A stretch of 64,000 nucleotides of DNA from the NCBI RefSeq assembly GCF_003287895.1, contig NZ_CP030280.1, positions 751,501-815,500 of the forward strand, read 5' to 3'. The number at the start of each line of letters is the position of its first letter. Within the stretch, counting starts at the first letter, position 1. The notes beneath the pieces were generated by a model that was not told the DNA's origin, did not search any database, and worked only from the letters and a program-made list of their open reading frames with translations. The DNA is from Blautia argi. GTDB lineage: Bacteria > Bacillota > Clostridia > Lachnospirales > Lachnospiraceae. Both the position numbers and the translations under genes were made by a program. Positions 8,925 through 18,063 of this stretch are shown here, in pieces.

Positions 8925-9891
8925 ATGTGTAAAAAATTTGATGTAATCGCATTAGGCGAGCTTTTGATTGATTTTACAGAAAACGGAGTAAGCGGACAGG
9001 GAAATTCTATGTTTGAGGCGAATCCGGGCGGAGCGCCGTGTAATGTACTGGCAATGTTAAACAAGCTGGGGAAAAAGACCTCTTTTCTGGGAGTTGTAGG
9101 AAAAGACCAGTTTGGAACAGCTCTCCGCAGTACCCTGGACTCCATTGGTATTGATACCAGCCACTTATATGAAGATGAAGAAGTGCATACAACACTTGCA
9201 TTTGTTCATACATTTGAGGATGGGGACAGAGATTTTGCATTTTACAGAAATCCGGGGGCGGATATGAATGCTTCAGGAGGAGCAGATTGACGAAGAATAT
9301 ATCCGTTCTGCAAAAGCCTTTCATTATGGAACGTTGTCCATGACACATGAAGGAGTAAGAAAGGCAACGTATAAAGCCATTGATGTGGCAAAAGAAGCCG
9401 GACTTCTGATTTCCTTTGACCCGAACTTAAGACCTCCTCTCTGGAAATCTATGGAAGAGGCAAAAGAACAGATTGCATATGGCTTGTCCAAATGCGACCT
9501 TCTGAAAATTTCCGAAGAAGAACTGGAATTTATGACAGGGACAAAGGACGTAAAAGAAGGCGCACACAGACTGTTAAAGGAATATCCAAACTTAAAGCTC
9601 ATGAATGTGACCATGGGAAAAGAGGGAAGTATTGCTTTCCATGAGGGAAAGGAAGTTTTCCAGGTACCGTTTTTGCAGGAAAATACCATTGAAACCACAG
9701 GTGCGGGTGATACCTTTGGAGCATGTGCGCTGAATTATGTACTGGAACATGGCATTACGGGTCTGACAGAAGAAAATCTGCAGGAAATGCTGCGTTTTGC
9801 CAACGGTGCTTCATCCCTTATTACAACAAAAAAAGGCGCTTTAAGAGTGATGCCAGAGAAGGAAGAAGTACTTTCCTTTATTGGCGCATAA
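8925..9891 (+). pseudogene. PfkB-family fructokinase, broken by a one-base insertion
   Basis: Two frames together make one complete ~321-residue PfkB sugar kinase. The first (from ATG 8925) gives ALGELLIDF, NPGGAPCNVLAML and FYRNPGADM, then stops at 9290. The second (from 9268) continues with EQIDEEYIRSAKAFHYGTLS, SFDPNLRPPLW and the catalytic motif ETTGAGDTFGACALNY with the Asp base. The sequence ATGAATG at 9264-9270 contains one base too many; removing one A restores a single frame. Family role: phosphorylates fructose to fructose 6-phosphate with ATP. Whether this is a true pseudogene or a sequencing error is undecided; the rest of the gene shows no decay. A second peptide starting at ATG 9268 could be made but would lack the sugar-binding half. 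Confidence 0.85.
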
Positions 9892-9960
9892 GTACTTGTG
9901 AGGTTTGTATAGAAAAGAAAATAAAATTGGTAAAAATTTCACAAACTTTATTGAAGTAGA

Positions 9961-9988
9961 TTGACATCAAGATAATTTTGTGTTAGAT
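9961..9988 (+). promoter_or_regulatory. Probable promoter of the ZTP riboswitch-fhs unit
   Basis: TTGACA at 9961-9966 followed by TTAGAT/TAGATT at 9983-9989 (spacer 16-17), about 60 bases upstream of the riboswitch aptamer. The -10 match is imperfect. Confidence 0.55.
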
Positions 9989-10045
9989 TATAACCATAGT
10001 TCTGTGACAGATAAATATTTAAATATCTGCTGCAAAACAACAGGT

Positions 10046-10117
10046 TCTGATTACTGACGGATAAATGTGGAGTACCACAGGGGAATCAGAATAAGATAAT
10101 AAGCCGACCGTCTGGGC
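10046..10117 (+). promoter_or_regulatory. ZTP (pfl) riboswitch upstream of fhs
   Basis: The aptamer shows paired TCTGATT (10046-10052) and AATCAGA (10084-10090), the conserved ACTGACGG block, an internal hairpin TGTGG/CCACA, GGGG, and after a linker the strongly conserved CCGACCGTCTGGGC (10104-10117). These are the hallmarks of the pfl motif, which binds ZTP/ZMP, the alarmone signalling shortage of 10-formyl-tetrahydrofolate, and turns on one-carbon genes such as fhs. The last bases of the aptamer are also the first bases of the terminator stem, giving a simple switch mechanism. Confidence 0.95.
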
Positions 10118-10150
10118 AACATTTGTAGCGTACAAGTGTTGCCCTTTTTT
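10114..10150 (+). terminator. ZTP-riboswitch terminator
   Basis: GGGCAACATTTGTA (10114-10127) pairs with TACAAGTGTTGCCC (10131-10144) across a GCG loop with one G-U pair, followed by six T. It overlaps the GGGC of the aptamer pseudoknot, so ligand binding and termination exclude each other. Confidence 0.93.
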
Positions 10151-10267
10151 CAGCCAGGAAGCTTTTTGACTCATACACATGCAGGACAAAAGCATAGAAA
10201 TGAGAGAGAAAAAAAGGTTGGGAAAAGGGCGAGGAAAATTATTATTTCTTTTAAGGAGGATATGATT

Positions 10268-11953
10268 ATGGGATTCAAATCAGACATCGAAATTGCACAG
10301 GAATGTACCATGGAGCCGATTACAAACATTGCAGAGAAAGCAGGTATTGATGACAAATATCTGGAACAGTACGGAAAGTACAAAGCAAAAATCGACTACA
10401 ACTTATTAAAAGAATCCGACGCGCCAAACGGAAAATTAATCCTGGTAACAGCAATTAACCCAACACCGGCAGGAGAAGGAAAGACAACAACAACCGTTGG
10501 TCTGGCAGACGGTATGCAAAGACTTGGCAAAAAGGTTATGGTTGCTCTTCGTGAGCCTTCTCTTGGACCGGTATTCGGTGTAAAGGGCGGAGCAGCAGGC
10601 GGCGGATATGCACAGGTCGTTCCAATGGAGGACATCAACCTGCACTTCACCGGTGACTTCCATGCAATCGGCGCAGCAAACAACCTCTTAGCAGCAATGC
10701 TGGATAACCATATTTATCAGGGAAATGAATTAAACATTGACCCAAGAAAGATTACCTGGAGAAGATGTGTGGATATGAATGACCGCCAGCTCCGTTTTGT
10801 TGTAGACGGTATGGGCGGAAAGACAAACGGAATGCCAAGAGAAGACGGCTATGACATTACCGTAGCATCTGAGATCATGGCTGTTCTGTGTCTGGCAAGA
10901 GATATCACAGACTTAAAGGAAAGACTGGGACGTATTATTGTTGGTTATACATACGGAAAGGTTTCCGAACAGAAACCGGTAACTGCCCATGACTTACATG
11001 CAGAAGGCGCGATGTGCGCACTGTTAAAAGACGCCCTGAAACCAAATCTGGTACAGACTCTGGAGCATGTACCTGCAATCGTACACGGCGGACCATTCGC
11101 AAATATCGCTCATGGCTGTAACTCTGTCATTGCAACAAAGATGGCATTGAAATTAGGGGATTATGCAATCACAGAGGCAGGTTTCGGAGCTGACCTGGGA
11201 GCAGAGAAATTCCTGGATATCAAATGCCGTATGGCAGACCTGCACCCAAGCGCAGTCGTTATCGTAGCAACGGTTCGTGCATTAAAATACAATGGCGGCG
11301 TAGCGAAGGCTGACTTAAACAATGAAAACCTGGAAGCACTGGAAAAGGGACTTCCAAACCTGTTAAAACATGTAAGCAACATCAAAAACGTATACAAACT
11401 GCCATGTGTGGTTGCTATTAACGCATTCCCAACAGATACAAAGGCAGAGCTTGACCTGGTAGAGCAGAAATGTAAAGAGCTGGGCGTAAACGTAGCCCTG
11501 TCCGAAGTATGGGCAAAAGGCGGTGAAGGCGGTATTGCCCTTGCAAAAGAGGTTATCCGTCTGGTAGAAGAGCCAAATGACTTTACATTCTCCTATGAAC
11601 TGGAAGGAAGCATTGAAGATAAACTGAACCAGATTGTACAGAAGGTATACGGAGGAAAGAGAGTGGTTCTGACTGCAAATGCACAGAAACAGGCAGCACA
11701 GTTAGAGGCCCTGGGCTATGGAAACTGCCCAATCTGTGTAGCGAAGACACAGTACAGCTTAACCGATGACCAGACCAAACTGGGAGCGCCTACAGATTTT
11801 GAAGTAACGGTAAGAAACTTAAAGATTTCTGCAGGTGCAGGCTTTATCGTAGCGCTGACAGGAGAAATCATGACCATGCCAGGACTTCCGAAGGTTCCGG
11901 CTGCTGAGAAGATTGACGTAGACGAAACAGGAAAGATTACAGGGCTGTTCTAA
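10268..11953 (+). CDS. fhs: Formate-tetrahydrofolate ligase
   Basis: A 561-residue enzyme that makes 10-formyl-THF from formate, THF and ATP, the first methyl-branch step after formate in the Wood-Ljungdahl pathway and a source of purine one-carbon units. Family motifs include the P-loop [35 protein letters not shown], the [12 protein letters not shown] block and the C-terminal [15 protein letters not shown]. Length is normal (about 556-560). The ATG at 10268 is chosen over 10262 because AAGGAGG then lies 8 bases away. It is controlled by the ZTP riboswitch and followed after 31 bases by the formate channel gene. Confidence 0.98.
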   Translation: MGFKSDIEIAQECTMEPITNIAEKAGIDDKYLEQYGKYKAKIDYNLLKESDAPNGKLILVTAINPTPAGEGKTTTTVGLADGMQRLGKKVMVALREPSLGPVFGVKGGAAGGGYAQVVPMEDINLHFTGDFHAIGAANNLLAAMLDNHIYQGNELNIDPRKITWRRCVDMNDRQLRFVVDGMGGKTNGMPREDGYDITVASEIMAVLCLARDITDLKERLGRIIVGYTYGKVSEQKPVTAHDLHAEGAMCALLKDALKPNLVQTLEHVPAIVHGGPFANIAHGCNSVIATKMALKLGDYAITEAGFGADLGAEKFLDIKCRMADLHPSAVVIVATVRALKYNGGVAKADLNNENLEALEKGLPNLLKHVSNIKNVYKLPCVVAINAFPTDTKAELDLVEQKCKELGVNVALSEVWAKGGEGGIALAKEVIRLVEEPNDFTFSYELEGSIEDKLNQIVQKVYGGKRVVLTANAQKQAAQLEALGYGNCPICVAKTQYSLTDDQTKLGAPTDFEVTVRNLKISAGAGFIVALTGEIMTMPGLPKVPAAEKIDVDETGKITGLF

Positions 11954-11984
11954 AAAAGTTTGGGCTTGAAGGGAGCAATGAAGT

Positions 11985-12749
11985 ATGTATAAAGACGAAT
12001 ATAAGGCTGTGTGCAATTCTGCGGCAGCAAAATTGAATTTACTGAAAAACAATCCGCTGGGATATTTTGTAGCCTCTATCTTAGCTGGTATGTTTGTTGC
12101 AATGGGTAGCTTTGTAGCGTTTACATTGGCAGGTCATCTGTCAGGCTCAGAAGCAGCGGCGATCTGGGCAAAACCGGCACAAAGCGCGGCTTTTGCAGCA
12201 GCTCTTAGCTTAGTTATTATGGCAGGGGCAGACTTATTTACAGGAAATAATTTTGTCATGTCAGCGGCTATATTCAGAAAAACAGCTACCGTGGGTGATG
12301 CCTGCAAACTGTGGTGTGTATGCTGGATCGGAAACCTGGTTGGTTCTCTTTTATCATCTGCTCTTTTCGTGGCTGCAAAAGTTCCTACAGGCGGAATCGG
12401 TGATTACTTTGAAAATCTTGCAATTACCAAAACTACTACAGCTCCGGTGCCATTGTTTATCAAAGCAATCTTGTGTAACATTTTGGTATGTCTTGCAGTA
12501 TGGTGCGGAATAAAAATGAAATCTGAATCAGGGAAGTTGATCATGATTTTCTGGTGTATTTTCGTATTCATGGTGTGTGGATTTGAACATAGTATTGCAA
12601 ACATGAGCAGTATCGGTGTTTCACTTATTACAGGAAAGGTTGGAATCGGTGCATATTTCTATAATGTAATTATAGTAACCTTGGGAAATATGGTTGGTGG
12701 TGTTTTAGGCGTAGCGCTTCCATATCATCTGATTTCAAAAGAAAAATAG
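11985..12749 (+). CDS. Formate/nitrite transporter family channel (FocA-like)
   Basis: A 254-residue membrane protein with six hydrophobic segments. It carries FNT signatures ASILAGMFVAMGSFV near the start and GADLFTGNNFVMSAA, plus ANMSSI in the C-terminal half. FNT proteins form pentameric channels for formate and related small anions. Its place directly behind fhs, before a shared terminator, argues for formate as the substrate, bringing formate to Fhs or letting it out. ATG is preceded by a GGGAGC site. Confidence 0.92.
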   Translation: MYKDEYKAVCNSAAAKLNLLKNNPLGYFVASILAGMFVAMGSFVAFTLAGHLSGSEAAAIWAKPAQSAAFAAALSLVIMAGADLFTGNNFVMSAAIFRKTATVGDACKLWCVCWIGNLVGSLLSSALFVAAKVPTGGIGDYFENLAITKTTTAPVPLFIKAILCNILVCLAVWCGIKMKSESGKLIMIFWCIFVFMVCGFEHSIANMSSIGVSLITGKVGIGAYFYNVIIVTLGNMVGGVLGVALPYHLISKEK

Positions 12750-12776
12750 AAAGATAAAGAGAATTTGAGGGGAGAT

Positions 12777-12811
12777 AGGCTGTCGCACCAATATGGTGCG
12801 GCAGCCTTTTT
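12777..12811 (+). terminator. Intrinsic terminator after fhs-focA
   Basis: AGGCTGTCGCACC pairs with GGTGCGGCAGCCT, then a T run. The outer stem sequence recurs in the terminator at 46612. Confidence 0.92.
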
Positions 12812-12928
12812 GGCTTTATGGGAAAATATGTCTTATGAAGAAATCAAGAAGCTTTATGAAGCATGTGATGCTTCGGAATATTTTGAAAAAGAGAAGAGTA
12901 GACTGAAAGAAAAACGCAGGAACAAAAA

Positions 12929-14675
12929 ATGGAAAATCAGAAGCTGGAAAATCTTCTAAATCTTGCTTTAGATGCAACAGCAGCGGAACGGGAGCAGTCA
13001 CCGGAACTGAATATAGGATATAATCAGTCAGAAAACACCTGGGACTTGATTATTAAGTATACGGGAAATCTTTCAGACATTCTGGGGAGAAGATGTGCCA
13101 AGGGCAGAGCTCTTAAACGGTTTTGCAGTGATTACACTGGAGGAGAGTCGGATTGAGGCATTGTCCCGGATTCCGGGCATCGAATATATAGAGAAACCCA
13201 AGCGTTTGTTTTTTGCTGTGCAGCAGGGAAGAAGCGCCTCTTGTATGACTTCTGTGCAAAGCGCTTTCTCCCCTTTGGGAGAGCCGCTTACCGGAAAAGG
13301 GATTTTGGTGGCATGTATTGATTCAGGTGTAGACTATGCTCACCCGGATTTTAGAGATCCGGACGGCAGCACACGGATTTTGCGGCTCTGGGATCAGAGT
13401 ATACCGGGAAGACCTCCCAGGGGCTATTCTATTGGAACAGAGTATACACAGGAAGAAATCAATCAGGCACTTTTGGCAGAGAACCGGGCAGACAGAGAAA
13501 AAATAGTGCCCAGCAGAGATTTAAGCGGACATGGCACAGGCGTACTTGGAATTGCTGCAGGAAACGGCAGAGCGTCAGACGGGGTCTATAGAGGAGTTGC
13601 CTATGAAAGTGAGCTTTTGGTAGTAAAGCTGGGAACAGCAAGGGAAGGGGGCTTTCCCAGAACCACTGAGCTTTTGCAGGGGATTGACTATGCTATTCGT
13701 CTGGCAGCAGACAGAGGGCAGCCTGTGGCTCTGAATCTTAGTTTTGGGAATAATTATGGTTCTCACAGCGGGGAATCTCTTTTGGAAACCTATCTGGATA
13801 ATGCGGCTCTGAACGGTCGGAGTGTTATCTGCGTGGGTATGGGAAATGAGGGGAATCAGGCACTGCATACTTCAGGGAGAGTTTCGATAGCGGAGGCAAC
13901 AGAAATCCTTTTAAATGTAGGGGAGTATGAGCCTGGTTTTAATATCCAGTTCTGGAAGCATTATGTAGATGAAATGGAGATAGAGCTTTTACTTCCCGGG
14001 GGACAGCGAATTGGGCCTTTTCAGGAGATTTTAGGCGCTCAGAGGTTTTCTGTGGGAAATATGGAGCTTTTGTTGTATTATGGAGAGCCTGCTCCCTATA
14101 GTTTATCCCAGGAAATTTATATAGAGCTTTTGCCTAAAAGGGGATATGTAGACAGCGGAACGTGGAAAATCCGATTGATTCCTGTAAAGATTGTGGACGG
14201 GGATTATGATTTGTGGCTCCCGGGAGGGGGTATTTTAAATGAAGATACGCATTTCCTTTTTCCCACACCTCAGACAACACAAACCATTCCCTCCACAGCG
14301 CAAAGAGTGATTTCTGTGGGTGCGTATGATTCCCGTTATCTGGCATATGCGGATTTTTCAGGGAGGGGTTATACCAGGGTGACTAATGAGATTAAGCCGG
14401 ATTTGGTGGCACCGGGGGTGGGGATTGTCACAGCAGCGCTGGGAGGAGGATATGAAAGCCGCACAGGAACCTCCTTTGCCACACCTTTTGTCACCGGTGC
14501 GGCTGCACTCTTGATGGAGTGGGGAATTGTGAGGGAAAATGATCCTTTTTTGTACGGAGAGAAGGTAAAGGCCTATTTAAGAAGAGGAGCAAGACCGCTT
14601 TTAGGCGGGGAATATCCTAATAATCGTATTGGATATGGGGCGTTGTGTCTTTCCGATAGCTTCCCTAAGAAATGA
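12929..14675 (+). pseudogene. Csp-like S8 (subtilisin family) protease, frameshifted near the N-terminus
   Basis: The N-terminal 50-odd residues (MENQKLENLLNLALDAT and WDLIIKYTGNLSDIL) lie in one frame from ATG 12929; the rest is in another frame from about 13090. Deleting one G from the GGGG run at 13084-13087 joins them into a ~581-residue protein reading SDILGEDVPRAELLNGFAV. The catalytic triad is complete: Asp in ACIDSGVDYAHPDF, His in GHGTGVLGIAAGN, Ser in GTSFATPFVTGAAAL. About 130 residues between the oxyanion Asn region (VGMGNEGNQ) and the Ser motif match the jellyroll insertion of clostridial Csp germination proteases. No signal peptide is seen. Function in this organism is not known; the break may be an assembly error. 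GTG 13095 with GGGGAG upstream could allow a shortened product lacking the N-terminal segment. Confidence 0.8.
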
Positions 14676-14796
14676 AGTTAAAATAAAAAAGCATAAAAAT
14701 GCTGTTGGTGGGACAAAGGTTTAAGAAAAAACTTAATTTTCAGTGGACTGGAAAAGTCAATTAAAGTCGCTAAATATGTTGGAACGGATAAATGGT

Positions 14797-14815
14797 CGCA
14801 CCCTTCGCGGGTGCG
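14797..14815. terminator. GC-rich hairpin between the S8 protease and DUF134 genes
   Basis: CGCACCC pairs with GGGTGCG across TTCGC. It is followed by TAGATTT rather than a clean T run, so it may be a weak terminator or only a structure. The remaining ~250 bases of this gap hold the promoter at 14844 and nothing else I recognise. Confidence 0.45.
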
Positions 14816-14843
14816 TAGATTTAATTCTATTTGAAAAAAGATA

Positions 14844-14872
14844 TTGACATATGTTCATAATGGTAGTATTCT
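14844..14872 (+). promoter_or_regulatory. Probable promoter of the DUF134 regulator/sulfur oxidoreductase unit
   Basis: TTGACA at 14844-14849 and TATTCT at 14867-14872 with a 17-base spacer, 56 bases upstream of the DUF134 start. The spacer contains the near-palindrome ATATGTTCATAAT, a possible operator. Confidence 0.6.
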
Positions 14873-14927
14873 GAAAGCGCAAAAGAAAAAATCACTATCT
14901 TAAATCTATATGAGGAAAGGGGGACAT

Positions 14928-15272
14928 ATGGCCAGGCCACAGAAAAGCAGATGTATCTGTTCCAAACCGAAAATCACCAGCTTTGCACCGCAGGGCTGTG
15001 TTGCTGACGGAAGCGTCAATCTTACCTATGATGAATATGAGGTGATTCGTATTCTGGATTTTCTGAAAATGACACAGGAGGAGTGTGCAGCAAAGATGGA
15101 TATTTCCAGACCGACAGTGACTCGCATCTATGACTCAGCCAGACAGAAAATAGCAGACGCTATGGTTCATGGCCGCAGTCTGACCATAAGTGGGGGAGAT
15201 GTGGTTGTATGCGAAAAGATGAAGCCGGAGTGTGCAGGTATGTTGTACTGTTGCCACAGACAGCAGGAATAA
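14928..15272 (+). CDS. DUF134 family helix-turn-helix protein
   Basis: A 114-residue protein of the PF02001 family: Cys-rich N-terminus (RCICSKP), the conserved block VNLTYDEYEVIRILDF, then a sigma-70 region 4-like HTH (TQEECAAKMDISRPTVTRIY) and a Cys-containing tail (CEKMKPEC, CCHRQQ). Family members are predicted DNA-binding proteins often found beside Fe-S or redox genes. The Cys residues suggest metal or redox sensing, but this is inference. ATG 14928 is chosen because AGGAAAGGGGG lies just upstream; an ATG 18 bases earlier has no site. It is followed 55 bases later by the fused flavoprotein, which it may regulate. Confidence 0.88.
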   Translation: MARPQKSRCICSKPKITSFAPQGCVADGSVNLTYDEYEVIRILDFLKMTQEECAAKMDISRPTVTRIYDSARQKIADAMVHGRSLTISGGDVVVCEKMKPECAGMLYCCHRQQE

Positions 15273-15327
15273 GCAACACAGAACAGGTAAACCAAAGTAC
15301 CAGTAAAAGAAGAACAGGAGAGGTAGA

Positions 15328-17910
15328 ATGAAAGTATTAATCATTGGAGGCGTTGCTGCGGGAACAAAAACAGCAGCTAAACTGAAACGTGAAGACAGAA
15401 GTGCAAAAATTACAGTTATTACCAGAGATAAAGATATTTCCTATGCAGGCTGCGGACTCCCGTATTATGTAGGCGGACTGATTGAAAGCAGAGAAGAGCT
15501 TATTGTAAATACGCCTCAGAAATATGCCAAAATGACAGGGGTAGAGGTAAAGACCGGAAAAGAAGCTACTGCGCTTTGGGCAGATAAAAAGCAGGTTCTT
15601 GTAAAAGATTTGTTTACAGGAGAAGAAGAGGTCTGTTCCTATGATAAGTTGGTTCTGGCGGTAGGGGCATCTCCGGTAGAATTGCCCGTTCCGGGAATGA
15701 AACAGCAGGGTGTCTTTAAAATGCGCACTCCTGATGATGCTACAGCCATTCGGGCATATGCAGAAGAAAATCAGGTAAAGAAGGCGGTAGTAATCGGCGC
15801 CGGATTTATTGGGCTGGAGGCAGCTGAAAATCTGAAGACCAGAGGAATACAGGTGACGGTGATTGACTTTGCCGCCCAGGTACTTCCGAATATTTTAGAT
15901 AAAGAAATGGCAGGCTATGTAAAGAAACATCTGCTGAAGGAAGGAATTCGCGTGATTACCGGAACCAAAGCAGAGGAAGTGGTTGGCAATGGAAAGGTAA
16001 CAGGTGTAAAGACTTCTGCTGGATTTTTGGGCTGTGACCTTTTGATTACAGCAGCAGGAATTCGTCCGAATACAGAATTTTTGCAGGACAGCGGCCTGGA
16101 AATGTTTAAAGGAACCATTTTGGTGGACAATACCATGAAGACAAATCTGGAAGGAGTCTATGCAGCAGGTGACTGTGTAATGGTGACAAACCGTATCACC
16201 GGAAAGCCTCAGTGGTCACCAATGGGTTCTTCTGCAAACATGGAGGGAAGAACTCTGGCACAGTTACTTTCAGGGAAAAACAAGACGTATCCAGGTGTCT
16301 TGGGAACCGGCATTGTAAAGCTGCCAGGTCTGAATGTAGGACGTACAGGTCTTACAGAAGAACAGGCGAAAGCAGCAGGATATGAGGTTGTGAGCGTTCT
16401 GGCGCCTACAGACGACAAGGCTCACTATTATCCAGGTGCTGGCTTCTTTATTACAAAGCTGATTGCAGAAAAGAATACCCATAAATTGCTGGGTGTGCAG
16501 GTTATGGGACCAGGCGCAGTAGACAAAATGATAGATATCGCGGTCATGGGATTAAATATGGGGGCAGCTCTGGAAGATTTTGAAAATGCGGATTTTGCCT
16601 ATGCACCGCCGTTTTCCACAGCAATCCACCCCTTTGTACAGGCTGTTTATGTGCTACTTAATAAATTAAGCGGAGATTTGGTGAGCATGACTCCGGCAGA
16701 GTATGCAGAAGGAAAAGCAAAAGGTTATAAGGTAATCGATGCAGGTCTGACTCCTTCCATTCACGGTGCACAGTATGTAGATCCATTTGCTGTAAATGGA
16801 GAAATAGAAGGTCTGGATAAGGAAGAAAAATTACTGTTGGTATGTGCAAAGGGAAAACGTGCGTACTTCCTGCAGAACCGTATGCGTTTTTACGGATACA
16901 AAAATACGGTGGTATTAGAGGGCTCTACATTTTTCAATGATGTGAAGGTGGAAAATCCGGAAGGCGCGGTATCACCTGAAGAAGAAAAGAGAGTAAAGGC
17001 TCTGGGATTCTTAAAAGACAAAAATACTTTGGATAGATTTAATGGACGAGTGATTACAAGGAACGGAAAAATTACGGCAGAGGAAGCCAGAACCATTGCA
17101 GAGGCAGCAGAGCTTTTCGGAAGCGGGGAAGTAACCATGACCTCCCGTCTTACCATGGAAATCCAGGGAGTGCCTTTTGCCAATATCGAGCCTCTCCGTG
17201 AGTATTTAATGCAGGCAGGACTGGAAACAGGAGGAACCGGCTCCAAGGTACGTCCGGTTGTGTCCTGTAAAGGGACTACCTGTCAGTATGGTTTGATTGA
17301 TACCTTTGCATTGTCCGAAGAAATTCATGAGAGATTTTTCCATGGATATGCGAATGTGAAGCTGCCCCATAAGTTTAAAATCGCAGTAGGCGGCTGTCCA
17401 AATAACTGTGTAAAACCGGATTTGAATGACCTGGGTATTATCGGACAGAGAATTCCTTTGGTGGATATGGAGAAATGCCGCGGTTGTAAGGTGTGCCGTG
17501 TGGAAAATAACTGTCCGATTAAAGTGGCGAAGGTGGTAGACGGAAAGATTGTGATTCCGGAAAATGAATGTAACCACTGCGGACGCTGCATTGGCAAATG
17601 TCCATTTAAAGCCTTTGAAGAGTATACCAATGGATACCGTATTTACATTGGCGGACGCTGGGGTAAAAAGGTGGCACAGGGACGTTACCTGGATAAGGTC
17701 TTCACAGACAAAGAAGAAGTTCTCGCTATTGTGGAAAAAGCCATTCTGCTGTTCAGGGAGCAGGGAATTACAGGAGAACGTTTTGCAGATACGGTTGCAA
17801 GGCTGGGCTTTGAAAATGTGCAGGAACAGCTTCTGACAGATGATTTACTGGGACGGAAAGAAGAAAATATAAAAGCCCAGAAGCATTTAACAGGTGGCGC
17901 AACCTGCTAA
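15328..17910 (+). CDS. Fused CoA-disulfide reductase / rhodanese / sulfite-reductase-like / ferredoxin protein
   Basis: An 860-residue multidomain cytoplasmic protein. Residues 1-440: FAD/NAD(P) pyridine nucleotide-disulfide oxidoreductase with GGVAAGTKTAAKL and the single active-site Cys of the CoA-disulfide reductase/NADH oxidase branch (SYAGCGLPYY). About 460-545: rhodanese domain with the catalytic Cys in LLVCAKGKRA. About 570-710: nitrite/sulfite reductase-type domain with CKGTTC and CPNNC, which would bind an Fe-S cluster and possibly siroheme. About 715-770: two 4Fe-4S ferredoxin motifs (CRGCKVCRVENNCPIK, CNHCGRCIGKCPFK). This predicts electron flow from NAD(P)H through FAD and Fe-S clusters to a sulfur substrate carried as persulfide. 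The exact reaction is unknown. The frame is intact and the RBS is AGGAGAGG. Confidence 0.88.
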   Translation: MKVLIIGGVAAGTKTAAKLKREDRSAKITVITRDKDISYAGCGLPYYVGGLIESREELIVNTPQKYAKMTGVEVKTGKEATALWADKKQVLVKDLFTGEEEVCSYDKLVLAVGASPVELPVPGMKQQGVFKMRTPDDATAIRAYAEENQVKKAVVIGAGFIGLEAAENLKTRGIQVTVIDFAAQVLPNILDKEMAGYVKKHLLKEGIRVITGTKAEEVVGNGKVTGVKTSAGFLGCDLLITAAGIRPNTEFLQDSGLEMFKGTILVDNTMKTNLEGVYAAGDCVMVTNRITGKPQWSPMGSSANMEGRTLAQLLSGKNKTYPGVLGTGIVKLPGLNVGRTGLTEEQAKAAGYEVVSVLAPTDDKAHYYPGAGFFITKLIAEKNTHKLLGVQVMGPGAVDKMIDIAVMGLNMGAALEDFENADFAYAPPFSTAIHPFVQAVYVLLNKLSGDLVSMTPAEYAEGKAKGYKVIDAGLTPSIHGAQYVDPFAVNGEIEGLDKEEKLLLVCAKGKRAYFLQNRMRFYGYKNTVVLEGSTFFNDVKVENPEGAVSPEEEKRVKALGFLKDKNTLDRFNGRVITRNGKITAEEARTIAEAAELFGSGEVTMTSRLTMEIQGVPFANIEPLREYLMQAGLETGGTGSKVRPVVSCKGTTCQYGLIDTFALSEEIHERFFHGYANVKLPHKFKIAVGGCPNNCVKPDLNDLGIIGQRIPLVDMEKCRGCKVCRVENNCPIKVAKVVDGKIVIPENECNHCGRCIGKCPFKAFEEYTNGYRIYIGGRWGKKVAQGRYLDKVFTDKEEVLAIVEKAILLFREQGITGERFADTVARLGFENVQEQLLTDDLLGRKEENIKAQKHLTGGATC

Positions 17911-17937
17911 ATAAGAGGATTATGTAATTATAAAAGA

Positions 17938-17998
17938 GCAGCGATACAAAAAGTCGGGAAGGATTCCGGGGTGACATTTGTATCGCTGCCTTTCTGTT
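17938..17998. terminator. Bidirectional terminator between convergent genes
   Basis: GCAGCGATACAAA (17938-17950) pairs with TTTGTATCGCTGC (17977-17989), followed by a T-rich stretch. It separates the fused oxidoreductase from the convergent LysR gene. Confidence 0.85.
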
Positions 17999-18063
17999 TT
18001 GTAAGAAAATGTATCATGTCGCGGATATGACCTGTGGCAAAATAGGAAGGATTTATTTGTGGT

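Noticed and set aside
10136..10267. Upstream extension of fhs by 44 residues.
   Set aside because: It begins inside the riboswitch terminator; known Fhs proteins start [14 protein letters not shown] at 10268.
12828..12959. Possible 43-residue charged small protein (MSYEEIKKLYEACDASEYF start) just after the focA terminator.
   Set aside because: No convincing ribosome binding site, it begins next to the terminator and overlaps the protease start by 31 bases.
14797..14815. Could the hairpin before DUF134 be part of a tRNA or riboswitch?
   Set aside because: Only a single isolated stem-loop is visible and no conserved riboswitch blocks or tRNA arms surround it.
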